Shown here piece after piece: positions 1 to 6,804 of a stretch of 17,880 nucleotides of DNA. This DNA comes from Bacilli bacterium (GTDB lineage: Bacteria > Bacillota_I > Bacilli_A > RF39 > UBA660). The DNA is taken from contig CAAGHO010000016.1 of the NCBI GenBank assembly GCA_900769695.1, forward strand, positions 1 to 17,880, written 5' to 3'. The position numbers and the translations under genes were made by a program. The notes beneath the pieces are model-generated. The model had not been told where the DNA came from. It was given only the letters and a program-made list of their open reading frames with translations, and searched no databases. Numbering within the stretch: the first letter of the stretch is position 1; the number at the start of each line of letters is the position of its first letter.

Positions 1-7
1 ACTAAAC

Positions 8-44
8 AAATAAAAAATAACTCAATCTTACGACCAAGTTATTT
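8..44 (-). terminator. Intrinsic terminator of the ABC exporter gene
   Basis: Read on the minus strand, AAATAACT (37-44) pairs with AGTTATTT (15-22), followed by a run of U residues (12-17). It lies about 55 bases after the stop codon of the ABC exporter, with no other gene between. The stem is A/T-rich, so it is moderate rather than strong. Confidence 0.6.
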
Positions 45-100
45 ATAAAAAATTATGTTTCACATCATTGACTAATATTCATAGTTAAAATTTCTGTTTA

Positions 101-1840
101 TCAATCACAACCATCTAAAGATAAAGATTCTTTTTCATATAGTTTTTGATACTCTTTACAATTTTTTAATAGGTATTCATGACTACCACTATCTATAATT
201 TTACCATCATCTAAGAAAAGAATTTTATCACTGTTAATAACAGTAGACAGACGGTGTGCTATTATTAAAATAGTATATTCTTCTTTCATATTATCAATTG
301 CTTTTTGAATTTGACTTTGAGTTTCATTGTCCAAAGCACTTGTAGCTTCATCAAATAAAATAATTTCGGTCTTTTGAACTAAAGCTCTTGCAATAGCTAA
401 ACGTTGTTTCTGACCACCAGATAAATTAACTCCACCTTCTCCAACAATAGTATCATATCCATCTGGTAAACTCATAATAAAGTCATGTAGGCAAGCGACC
501 TTACAAGCTTCTACTATTTCTTCTTCTGTTAGATTTTCTTTTACAAGTCTTAAATTATCCTTAATACTTACATTAAATATATATGGACTTTGATTAATAA
601 TTGTTATATTTCCTCTTATCGAATCTTTATCTAGTTCATTAATATCAACACCATCTATAGTTATCTTACCAGAATCAATATCATATAGCTTACACAATAA
701 GTTAAAGACTGTTGTTTTTCCTGAACCACTCTTACCAACAAATGCAACTGTACTATTAGCTTCAACTTTAAAACTCGTCTTCTTTAATACTTTCTTTTTG
801 CCATAAGAGAATTCTACATCTTTAAATTCGAAATCTCCATTAACTTTATCTAAATGTTTTTTACCAAACTCCTCTTTTGAAAAAGATGAAGAGTCCATAA
901 TTTCTCTAATTCTACTTACTGATAAGTTAAAGTCTTTTATTCTTTCTAAAAACGAACCTATCCAAAATACAACATCAGTAACTCTACTTGAATAATTATT
1001 AATTATTAAGGCATTCGCAACTACTATAAGTTTATTTTCTATTAAAACTATTAATAAAACTACTAAAATATAATCTTTTAAATCTAATAATGTTCCGATT
1101 CCTAAATGATAATTTCTATCTACATTATTCATCTTATATCTTTCTTGATTTAAATTAACGACTTTATTATGTAGTTCATTTATAAAACTATCTTCAGAAT
1201 TAAGCATTTTAATATCTTTTATTCCTCTTATCATTTCTCCTACAAAACTAGAAACCTTTTCATTCATTTTTCGGAATTTTTTATCATTTTCATTTCTTAG
1301 TCTAACTCTTCTTTTTTCAATAAAATATAAAATAACTGTCATAAAAATAATATAGAAAAAAACAATCTTATTAATTATAAATATCGCTACAAATATACCA
1401 ATGTTAGTTATTATATTGGTCAAAAAATCTATTAACATTGGAAACACTTCAGAAAGTTTAGAAGTATCATTTGTAAGACGTTGGATAAATAAACCAGATC
1501 CCTCACTATCTATATTTTTATTTTCTATTCTTAGAATTTCTCTTCCTAGACTAGTTTGTAAATTAACATACGTTTCTCTAAATAAAACATTACTATTATA
1601 TCTTCCAATGTAATTTAATATATTTCTAAACCACTCTACTAACAAAATAACAAGTGCAATTAATAGTAGTTGTTTGAATTCATTATCTGTTAAGTAAATA
1701 ATTATCTTTGCTGATAATATTGGAACAATAACACTTATTACTATTATTAAAATATTCGTAAAAATAAATCCAATTAAGTTCTTTTTTTGATTTTTTGAAT
1801 ATTGCCAAGCAAATTTAAGATTATTTATAAACTCTTTCAT
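101..1840 (-). CDS. ABC exporter, fused membrane and ATPase domains (MsbA/LmrA type)
   Basis: A half-transporter of 579 residues, the usual length for type IV ABC exporters, expected to work as a dimer in the cytoplasmic membrane. The N-terminal half (about 20-315) carries hydrophobic segments near 22-48, 56-70, 135-175 and 255-282. The ATPase domain follows from about 335. Visible motifs: Walker A GKSGSGKTT (369-377), Q-loop Gln417, signature LSGGQ (473-477), Walker B ending in DEA with catalytic Glu498, and H-loop His529. All catalytic residues are intact. The ATG start has an AAGGGG ribosome site about 10 bases upstream. The gene is monocistronic with its own promoter and terminator. The substrate (lipid, peptide or drug) cannot be told from the sequence, and no neighbouring gene points to one. 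Confidence 0.93.
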   Translation of the reverse strand: MKEFINNLKFAWQYSKNQKKNLIGFIFTNILIIVISVIVPILSAKIIIYLTDNEFKQLLLIALVILLVEWFRNILNYIGRYNSNVLFRETYVNLQTSLGREILRIENKNIDSEGSGLFIQRLTNDTSKLSEVFPMLIDFLTNIITNIGIFVAIFIINKIVFFYIIFMTVILYFIEKRRVRLRNENDKKFRKMNEKVSSFVGEMIRGIKDIKMLNSEDSFINELHNKVVNLNQERYKMNNVDRNYHLGIGTLLDLKDYILVVLLIVLIENKLIVVANALIINNYSSRVTDVVFWIGSFLERIKDFNLSVSRIREIMDSSSFSKEEFGKKHLDKVNGDFEFKDVEFSYGKKKVLKKTSFKVEANSTVAFVGKSGSGKTTVFNLLCKLYDIDSGKITIDGVDINELDKDSIRGNITIINQSPYIFNVSIKDNLRLVKENLTEEEIVEACKVACLHDFIMSLPDGYDTIVGEGGVNLSGGQKQRLAIARALVQKTEIILFDEATSALDNETQSQIQKAIDNMKEEYTILIIAHRLSTVINSDKILFLDDGKIIDSGSHEYLLKNCKEYQKLYEKESLSLDGCD

Positions 1841-1870
1841 AGGATACTACCCCTTCCAACTAACGAAAAT

Positions 1871-1900
1871 ATTATATCATGATTAAATACTTTATGTAAA
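1871..1900 (-). promoter_or_regulatory. Promoter of the ABC exporter gene
   Basis: On the minus strand TTTACA (1895-1900) and TATAAT (1871-1876) are separated by 18 bp and lie about 30 bases before the start codon. It is divergent from the promoter at 1914-1942 in the same intergenic space. Confidence 0.6.
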
Positions 1901-1913
1901 TAATACAAAGTAA

Positions 1914-1942
1914 TTGAAACCTAAGTATTTTATGTGTATAAT
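1914..1942 (+). promoter_or_regulatory. Promoter of the 1966-3112 operon
   Basis: TTGAAA (1914-1919) and TATAAT (1937-1942) with a 17-bp spacer: five of six and six of six consensus positions. The start codon follows 23 bases after the -10 box, with an AAAGGAG ribosome site between. Confidence 0.75.
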
Positions 1943-1965
1943 AAAATTCGCAAAGGAGTCTAATT

Positions 1966-2568
1966 ATGAATCAAAATTTAGATATTTTTAAAACAACTGA
2001 TGCATCTGAATCATTAAATTTTGATCCAAATTCAATATGTAAATTTGGGTTTATTATTCCTGAAAAGTATGAAAATAAAGTTATTTATTTACCAAGTAAT
2101 ATTGCTGAAGAAGAAGCATTTATCCACCATGGAAGTGTATTATGGTTTACATTAGAAAAACTTTTTAAAAAAGAAAAAAGAAGTTTTTTTAAAGAATATG
2201 AGCAAATTGTTCATAATGATGATGAAATATTTTATATGGATAGAGAAGAAATTATCTATTCTGGATTTCTAGCTAGCTTAAATTCAATTGTCTTTCTAAA
2301 TATTGGTGATTATGACTTTAGAGCAGGTATAATCTTTATACCAAAAGGAATGGTAAAAGGAAATAATGAGGATGAAGATAAAAATAAAAATAAGAAATTC
2401 GATGAGGTATTGGAGTATTTAGGCGATTCAGTAGTCGCAAGCATCGTAGTTGTACCACCTCTAGAAAATATTTTAAAAAATCATGAAAAAGTTCAGTATT
2501 ATGAACTTAGTGAATATAAAAAACTAGCTGGGAAAGGAAATAAGGTGTATAAATATGGTACTAAATGA
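1966..2568 (+). CDS. Unknown conserved-looking cytoplasmic protein (200 aa), coupled to dCMP deaminase
   Basis: I do not recognise this protein. It has 200 residues, no signal peptide or membrane helix, a mixed alpha/beta pattern (hydrophobic strands near 104-112, 119-126 and 154-164) and a highly charged, low-complexity insert of Asn, Glu, Asp and Lys at about 133-145 that looks like a surface loop. The start is clear: ATG with an AAAGGAG site and a near-consensus promoter. The gene overlaps the following dCMP deaminase gene by 14 bases in another frame, so the two are almost certainly co-transcribed and translationally coupled. That suggests, without proving, a role connected to nucleotide metabolism. 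Confidence 0.75.
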   Translation: MNQNLDIFKTTDASESLNFDPNSICKFGFIIPEKYENKVIYLPSNIAEEEAFIHHGSVLWFTLEKLFKKEKRSFFKEYEQIVHNDDEIFYMDREEIIYSGFLASLNSIVFLNIGDYDFRAGIIFIPKGMVKGNNEDEDKNKNKKFDEVLEYLGDSVVASIVVVPPLENILKNHEKVQYYELSEYKKLAGKGNKVYKYGTK

Positions 2569-3112
2569 AAAAGTATTAGGTAATAAAAGAAAAGATTATA
2601 TAGATTGGGATGAATTCTTTATGGGAATAAGTAAACTAGCTGCTGCTAGAAGTAAAGATCCCTCAACACAAGTAGGAGCCTGTATAGTAGATAAAGAAAA
2701 TAGGATTTTATCTATTGGTTATAATGGTACTCCAAATGGATTTAGTGATGATGATTTTCCATGGGATAAAACTAGTTCTGATCCTAACGAAACTAAATAT
2801 CCCTATGTCTGTCACGCTGAATTAAATGCTATTTTAAACTATCGTGGTAATAGAAAAGACTTTAATAATTCTAAAATATATGTTGATTTATTTCCATGTA
2901 ATGAATGTGCAAAAGCTATTATTCAATCTGGTATTAAAGAAATAATTTATTTATCTGATAAGTATAATGGTACAAAAGAAAATCTAGCCTCTAAACATTT
3001 ATTTGATACTTGTTGCGTTAAATATCGAAAACTAGATTTAAAACATCAAAAGAATTTATTAGTAAGTTTAAAACCAGATGAAGCTGTAAAAATAACAAAA
3101 GAAGTTTACTAA
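2555..3112 (+). CDS. Zinc dCMP deaminase, eukaryote/T4-phage (DCTD) type
   Basis: Converts dCMP to dUMP, feeding thymidylate synthesis, in the cytoplasm. The zinc site is complete: His87 and Glu89 in CHAELNAI, and Cys115 and Cys118 in FPCNEC. The 185-residue length and several stretches (RSKDP..QVGACIV at 32-45, GYNG.PNG at 55-62, KYPYVCHAELNAI at 81-93, then LFPCNECAK..IQ.GIKE) match the vertebrate and phage dCMP deaminases more closely than the shorter ComEB form. By family knowledge these are hexamers activated by dCTP and inhibited by dTTP. The start overlaps the upstream gene by 14 bases, with an AAGGTG ribosome site inside it. Its stop overlaps the stop of the convergent cyclophilin gene by 4 bases, leaving no room for a separate terminator. 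Confidence 0.93.
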   Translation: MVLNEKVLGNKRKDYIDWDEFFMGISKLAAARSKDPSTQVGACIVDKENRILSIGYNGTPNGFSDDDFPWDKTSSDPNETKYPYVCHAELNAILNYRGNRKDFNNSKIYVDLFPCNECAKAIIQSGIKEIIYLSDKYNGTKENLASKHLFDTCCVKYRKLDLKHQKNLLVSLKPDEAVKITKEVY

Positions 3113-3786
3113 GAATTAATCTTTTCAACTTCTTTATATTCCTTGCCTCTAGTATCAACTAGAGCTTTTTTTATGGTTAAATTACTTCTAAGTTTTCCTG
3201 TAGCACTGTCTGAAACAATTTCTTCTTTTTCTATTTCTTTAATAACATCATATCCATCAATTACTTTTCCAAAAGCAGCATAATCTCCATCTAAATAGTC
3301 AGCCTTACCTAACATAATAAAAAACTGGCTACCAGCAGAATCCATATCCTGACTTCTTGCCATAGATACAATTTTTTCAACATGTTTTAAAGTATTTTTT
3401 GAATAACCATTATTTTTAAATTCTCCTTTAATTGAATATCCTGGCCCACCAGAACCAGTACCATCTTTGTCTCCACCCTGAAGTACAAATCCAGGTACTA
3501 ATCTATGAAATGTATTATTATCATAAAAACCAGATTTAGTTAAAGAAATAAAGTTATTAACTGTATTTTCAGCCATATTAGGATATAATTCTATTACAAT
3601 TGCACCATAACCTTCTATATCCATCGCAACAAGTGGATTTTCAGTTTTATATTTTTCTAATGAAATTTCATTTCCACTTTTTTCAAAATCAATACCTAAT
3701 AGATCAATTTTATTTGTTTTATTACCGCAACTACAGCATAAAAAAAGTGTTAATATTACTACTATTGATCTTATTATTTTTTTCAT
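3109..3786 (-). CDS. Cyclophilin-type peptidyl-prolyl isomerase, probable lipoprotein
   Basis: Catalyses cis-trans isomerisation of proline peptide bonds, here probably on exported proteins at the outer face of the membrane. A hydrophobic signal (about 4-19) ends in CCSC, giving a likely but non-standard lipobox with Cys20. The isomerase domain spans about 50-213: FHRLVPGF at 93-100 holds the catalytic Arg95, Gln103 and the GGD turn follow, then SMARS at 141-145, SQFF at 153-156 and AAFGKV at 171-176. The ATG start has a strong AGGAGG site. The 225-residue length fits a lipoprotein cyclophilin of low-GC Gram-positives. It lies downstream of the endolysin gene on the same strand, separated by a probable weak terminator. 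Confidence 0.92.
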   Translation of the reverse strand: MKKIIRSIVVILTLFLCCSCGNKTNKIDLLGIDFEKSGNEISLEKYKTENPLVAMDIEGYGAIVIELYPNMAENTVNNFISLTKSGFYDNNTFHRLVPGFVLQGGDKDGTGSGGPGYSIKGEFKNNGYSKNTLKHVEKIVSMARSQDMDSAGSQFFIMLGKADYLDGDYAAFGKVIDGYDVIKEIEKEEIVSDSATGKLRSNLTIKKALVDTRGKEYKEVEKINS

Positions 3787-3795
3787 ATCAAATCC

Positions 3796-3809
3796 TCCTA
3801 ATAATAGGA
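3796..3809 (-). promoter_or_regulatory. Small hairpin overlapping the cyclophilin ribosome site
   Basis: On the minus strand UCCUA (3805-3809) pairs with UAGGA (3796-3800) across a 4-base loop. The 3' arm covers part of the AGGAGG Shine-Dalgarno sequence (3794-3799). With only five base pairs it may modulate translation weakly or be chance. Confidence 0.25.
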
Positions 3810-3822
3810 TATCATAATCTAG

Positions 3823-3853
3823 AAAAAAAAGAAAAATTTTTGTTAAAATTTTC
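3823..3853 (-). terminator. Probable weak terminator after the endolysin gene
   Basis: On the minus strand a hairpin made almost only of A and T (arms 3845-3853 and 3831-3839) is followed by eight U residues (3823-3830), just after the endolysin stop codon. The low stem stability makes partial read-through into the cyclophilin gene plausible. Confidence 0.45.
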
Positions 3854-3863
3854 CTTTCTTCTA

Positions 3864-4679
3864 TTAATAATTTCCATATTTGTATTTAGGTGTATCAGAA
3901 ATTTCAGCCACAGTTGAATCAATATATATTTTTACTCTACCAAAATCACTTGTTTCTATTTCTACTGTTGTATTAGAATCATGATATGCATAAATATAGT
4001 AACTTAAGCCACCAAATTTTTGAGGATTCAAATAGGCTTTAGCATTTTTCTTTACTGGAGATACTGATATATCATATACTGCCCAACTAGAAATACTAGA
4101 TGGTAGATTGACATATTTTTTACCATCTGAAGAATTTGGAATAGAAGAAGTATATTTTGGTTTCAGATATTCACTTCGATTTAATATATTAGTATTATCA
4201 AAGAAACATACCTCATCCAAATCAACTTCATTATTAAACATATAAATACCATATTTATTTTTATACCATGATGTATCTGAAGTTTCTGCTATTTGTAAAT
4301 GACAATGAACTCCAGTTGCGTTTCCTCTATCACCCATATTACCTAATTGATCTCCTTGAGAAACTCTTTGACCAGCTTTAGCATCCATACTATTATCATG
4401 AGCAGTCATTAAAGTAACATAACCAATATAGCCGTTAGCACATCTAACTTTATCTATTGATTGCCACATAACTTGACCACTATCACTATAAGTTCTAATA
4501 CATTTTAAACTACATGGTGCATAATAAGCATATTTTTTCCCAGAATTATTTCCTCTTACATCAACAGCCATCGTTCCTTTATGAGTACCTTCACCTGCTC
4601 CTTGTGTTATATACATATCTGTAAATGGACATAAAAAATTCTCGATACCATTAGTTTTAGATTTTTGATTTTTTAACAT
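3864..4679 (-). CDS. M23-family (LytM-like) peptidoglycan endopeptidase, phage-type endolysin
   Basis: A zinc peptidase that cuts peptide bridges of peptidoglycan. The catalytic domain covers about 15-135: the metal-binding His33 and Asp40 lie in THKGTMAVD, His94 follows strand TLMTAH, and the HxH pair His125/His127 is in GVHCHLQ. The conserved GxxxGNxG-type turn before HxH is seen as QLGNMGDRGNATG. The C-terminal part (about 170-271) is rich in Ser, Tyr and Asn and looks like a wall-binding, possibly SH3-like, module that I cannot name securely. There is no signal peptide, so export must depend on a partner. The gene starts inside the stop codon of the holin-like gene (TAATG, 1-nt overlap), the arrangement of a phage lysis cassette. 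Confidence 0.87.
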   Translation of the reverse strand: MLKNQKSKTNGIENFLCPFTDMYITQGAGEGTHKGTMAVDVRGNNSGKKYAYYAPCSLKCIRTYSDSGQVMWQSIDKVRCANGYIGYVTLMTAHDNSMDAKAGQRVSQGDQLGNMGDRGNATGVHCHLQIAETSDTSWYKNKYGIYMFNNEVDLDEVCFFDNTNILNRSEYLKPKYTSSIPNSSDGKKYVNLPSSISSWAVYDISVSPVKKNAKAYLNPQKFGGLSYYIYAYHDSNTTVEIETSDFGRVKIYIDSTVAEISDTPKYKYGNY

Positions 4680-4885
4680 TAACTCCTACCTCCTCTCTTA
4701 TTTTTAAATATTTCAAAACAAGCGCTGATACCAGAAATAATTGCTCCTATTAAAATAGAAATAACAACACATTTATTTGAAAAATCTACATTAACAATAG
4801 TAACAGCCAAAGCACCTAAAAAGCCTTGAATAAATGTTTCAATCACATTATGGACAATTCCTTTAGAAAAAAATTTTTTAATCAT
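4679..4885 (-). CDS. Holin-like small membrane protein
   Basis: A 68-residue protein with two hydrophobic segments (about 16-31 and 39-58), short charged ends and a basic C-terminus (KNKRGGRS). That is the class II holin layout, and its IQGFLGALAVTI segment resembles r1t/LLH-type phage holins. It would form membrane lesions through which the signal-less M23 enzyme encoded immediately downstream could reach the wall. The stop codon overlaps the start of that gene by one base, so translation is coupled. No capsid, tail, integrase or terminase genes lie nearby. The ribosome site (GAGAG) is weak. Confidence 0.75.
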   Translation of the reverse strand: MIKKFFSKGIVHNVIETFIQGFLGALAVTIVNVDFSNKCVVISILIGAIISGISACFEIFKNKRGGRS

Positions 4886-5014
4886 ATTATCAGCTCTCTT
4901 TCACTATATAATATGAAGAAACAAATTTTTAGTATTGGCCATAATCATGGTATAAATAAATTTCTTTAATTACATTATTAGGTGGACGTTATGTTAAGTT
5001 TTTAGGACTTGTAA

Positions 5015-5020
5015 TATAAT
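5015..5020 (+). promoter_or_regulatory. -10 box of the 48-aa protein gene
   Basis: TATAAT at 5015-5020, 21 bases before the start codon. The -35 position (around 4992-4997, TGTTAA) is a poor match, so an activator or alternative sigma factor is possible. Confidence 0.4.
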
Positions 5021-5041
5021 AAAATGAAAGGAGAACTTATT

Positions 5042-5188
5042 ATGATGTACGGATATGGATATCCACCATACTGTTCAAATAACAATACAGGATATGGTAG
5101 TGGTTGGATTTGGGCTATAATTATAGTTATAATTATCATATTCTTCTTGTTTTCAGGAACTGGTTTCGGGTATAATCCAAATAATTAG
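5042..5188 (+). CDS. 48-residue Gly/Tyr-rich single-helix protein (YjcZ-like)
   Basis: A short gene with every expression signal: AAAGGAG ribosome site, ATG (a second ATG follows directly), TAG stop at 5186-5188 and a strong terminator. The N-terminal 21 residues are rich in Gly, Tyr, Pro and Asn (MMYGYGYPPY...). Residues 22-37 form one very hydrophobic Ile/Val/Phe helix, and a short GTGFGYNPNN tail follows. This resembles the YjcZ family of Bacilli mini-proteins, some of which are sporulation-associated. The resemblance is in composition and architecture only; no catalytic motif can exist in so short a protein. It is transcribed alone, convergent with the tRNA operon. Confidence 0.75.
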   Translation: MMYGYGYPPYCSNNNTGYGSGWIWAIIIVIIIIFFLFSGTGFGYNPNN

Positions 5189-5200
5189 TAAATATTTTAC

Positions 5201-5234
5201 TAAAAAAATGCACTTAAAAAAGTGTATTTTTTTA
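5201..5234 (+). terminator. Terminator of the 48-aa protein gene
   Basis: A-rich arm 5201-5215 containing TGCACTT pairs with AAGTGTA and its T-run (5220-5234), with one G-U pair. It lies 12 bases after the stop codon. The symmetric A and T runs could also stop transcription on the other strand. Confidence 0.75.
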
Positions 5235-5235
5235 A

Positions 5236-5272
5236 TAAAACAAAAACTTACGAACAATTAAGTCCGTAAGTT
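5236..5272 (-). terminator. Terminator of the tRNA operon
   Basis: On the minus strand AACTTACG (5265-5272) pairs with CGTAAGTT (5245-5252), followed by a U-rich tail. It begins about 10 bases after the 3' end of tRNA-Gly. Confidence 0.75.
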
Positions 5273-5281
5273 GATTTCAAA

Positions 5282-5356
5282 TGGAGCGGATGAGGGAAAT
5301 CGAATCCCCGTCACAGCCTTGGCAAGGCCGTATTCTAACCACTAAACTACATCCGC
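5282..5356 (-). tRNA. tRNA-Gly (anticodon GCC), CCA encoded
   Basis: Minus-strand cloverleaf: acceptor GCGGATG pairs with CATCCGC; D-arm with AGTGGTTAGA; anticodon stem CGGCC/GGCTG around the loop TTGCCAA (GCC reads GGC and GGU); T-arm GGGGA-TTCGATT-TCCCT; discriminator T followed by a genomically encoded CCA. Length 75 with CCA. It follows tRNA-Cys by four bases in the same transcript. Confidence 0.96.
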
Positions 5357-5360
5357 AAAA

Positions 5361-5434
5361 TGGAGGGGCCTAACGGATTTGAACCGATGATCAGGGTGTT
5401 GCAGACCCACGCCTTACCACTTGGCTAAAGCCCC
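5361..5434 (-). tRNA. tRNA-Cys (anticodon GCA), CCA encoded
   Basis: Minus-strand cloverleaf: acceptor GGGGCTT pairs with AGGCCCC; D-arm GCC-AAGTGGTAA-GGC; anticodon loop CTGCAAC gives GCA; discriminator U, as expected for Cys identity; CCA encoded. Length 74. Two U-U oppositions are visible, at the base of the anticodon stem (27-43) and in the T-stem (50-64), making it a slightly weak cloverleaf but still the evident tRNA-Cys. Confidence 0.95.
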
Positions 5435-5446
5435 ATTACAAGTGAT

Positions 5447-5475
5447 ATTATAACAAAATATCACTTCTTTAGCAA
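5447..5475 (-). promoter_or_regulatory. Promoter of the tRNA-Cys/Gly operon inside a perfect inverted repeat
   Basis: Minus strand: -35 TTGCTA (5470-5475), 17-bp spacer, -10 TATAAT (5447-5452), then the tRNA 5' end 13 bases on. The -10 box sits in a perfect 10-bp inverted repeat AAGTGATATT/AATATCACTT (5440-5449 and 5457-5466) with a 7-base loop. The repeat could be an operator, or it could act as a hairpin for transcripts arriving from the gene ending at 5505. Confidence 0.65.
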
Positions 5476-5504
5476 GCCCTTAATTTAATATATGTTTACA
5501 ATTT

Positions 5505-6752
5505 TTATTTATAATAAATATCATAAATATTTTGATAATTATAAACTAATTCTCTATTTTGAGCAACTTTTCTTAAACCAATATTGTTATTATACATATA
5601 TACTGTATCACCAACAATACCAAAAACATTATTATTTACAACTTTCATTTCCTTAAAATCATCAAATTTAAATAATAAAATTTTATAATCAGAAAAATCT
5701 TTTAATACCTGATATACATTGTTATTACTATCCTTATAATAATAACTATCATGAGAATAAATTAAGTTTAAATCACTATATTTACTAGAAATTTTTTCAT
5801 CTATTTTTTTATCTATAAAATACTTCTTTTCATTAACAAGTTCAGAAATATCAACTTCTTTTAATGATTCTCCATCAAAATATTTGGCCTTTTTTCCACT
5901 ACCAACTTCTTCTATTTTTTCAGTTGCAGGATTAATTGCATATTCTACTCTTCTGTCTATATCAGTTATATAGATTTTTCCTTTATATATTCCATTTATA
6001 TAGGAATTTTTAGATAATGAAAAATCAAAATCTATATGAGCTTTACCACCATCTTTGATATTAGCAACATAAAAGGCTCCGATTTCAGATTCATCTGTAT
6101 CTAATGATACATAATACTTATCGCATAAAATACTATAAGTATTAAAATAAGAATCTTTACTTAAATAATCTTTATATTCAATTTTATTTTGATTTAGAAG
6201 ATATATTCCCTTATATCCCCACATAGTAACATATAAATTATCCTCAAGATTATCAAAAGTTGAAATATTAGATGTCGTTGAAGAAATATTATTATTTAGA
6301 TCTATTTCATTATTAAATGTATATCCATCTTGTTTCAAATTATCAACAAACTTGTTTATACTAGTATTTCCAATTTGATGTAGATAAGATACACTTACCT
6401 GTTTCTTATCAAAAGTACATGATAGATTTTCAATTTTTTTGTCTTTTAAAATTGGCGCAATACAAATTAAATTACCATCAGAATACTCTTTAACGTCTTT
6501 AATTATTCTTGATGAACGACTTAAATCCACATTATAAATAGCTGCAAAAACATTTTTATCTTTATCTTCTATTAACAATGAGTACATATGGAAACTTTTT
6601 TCCTTTTTATAATTTTCTTTTACCATATAACTATTATCACTTGTCTTAATAGAATAAGCAGCATCATGTCTACTTATAACACATGAAACAAAAAATTGAT
6701 ATATAAGAGCTATCGCTCCTAATAACAACACAACAGTTACCATTTTTTTCAT
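5505..6752 (-). CDS. Unknown membrane-anchored extracytoplasmic protein (about 415 aa)
   Basis: I do not recognise a family. I place the start at the ATG at 6752 (MKKMVTVV...), which has AGGGTG at good spacing, rather than at an in-frame TTG nine codons upstream. Residues about 4-25 form one uncleaved-looking hydrophobic anchor; the rest is hydrophilic and predicted outside the cell. From about residue 165 on there are short beta-rich repeats with Tyr and Asp (for example DNLYVTMWGYKGIYLL, GKIYITDIDRRVEYAI, NNVFGIVGDTVYMY), the look of an irregular beta-propeller or solenoid, which is inference only. It follows a terminator, so it is transcribed separately from the three-gene unit upstream. 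Confidence 0.75.
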   Translation of the reverse strand: MKKMVTVVLLLGAIALIYQFFVSCVISRHDAAYSIKTSDNSYMVKENYKKEKSFHMYSLLIEDKDKNVFAAIYNVDLSRSSRIIKDVKEYSDGNLICIAPILKDKKIENLSCTFDKKQVSVSYLHQIGNTSINKFVDNLKQDGYTFNNEIDLNNNISSTTSNISTFDNLEDNLYVTMWGYKGIYLLNQNKIEYKDYLSKDSYFNTYSILCDKYYVSLDTDESEIGAFYVANIKDGGKAHIDFDFSLSKNSYINGIYKGKIYITDIDRRVEYAINPATEKIEEVGSGKKAKYFDGESLKEVDISELVNEKKYFIDKKIDEKISSKYSDLNLIYSHDSYYYKDSNNNVYQVLKDFSDYKILLFKFDDFKEMKVVNNNVFGIVGDTVYMYNNNIGLRKVAQNRELVYNYQNIYDIYYK

Positions 6753-6777
6753 ATTCTTCACCCTAACTAATTGTATC

Positions 6778-6801
6778 AAAAAAAAAGACTTTTTTAAAGT
6801 C
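6778..6801 (-). terminator. Terminator of the nuclease/thioredoxin/PH operon
   Basis: Minus strand GACTT pairs with AAGTC across a short A-rich loop (6787-6801), followed by nine U residues (6778-6786). It starts directly after the stop codon of the PH-like gene. Confidence 0.7.
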
Positions 6802-6804
6802 TAT

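Noticed and set aside
1401..1613. Open frame on the plus strand
   Set aside because: Antisense shadow of the ABC exporter, with no ribosome site or recognisable protein. The same holds for plus-strand frames at 3600-3917, 8249-8503, 11984-12178, 12314-12694, 15023-15283 and 16819-17016, and for the minus-strand frame at 9225-9452.
4938..4949. Near-palindrome CCATAATCATGG before the holin-like gene
   Set aside because: Two central positions break the symmetry and no second copy was noticed; too short to call an operator.
3864..5434. Prophage with the tRNA pair as attachment site
   Set aside because: Apart from the holin and endolysin there is no integrase, capsid, tail or terminase gene, and I see no repeat of the tRNA 3' ends elsewhere in the window.
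6753..6779. TTG start nine codons upstream for the unknown anchored protein
   Set aside because: It would place the good AGGGTG ribosome site inside the gene; the ATG at 6752 has proper spacing and gives a normal N-terminal anchor.
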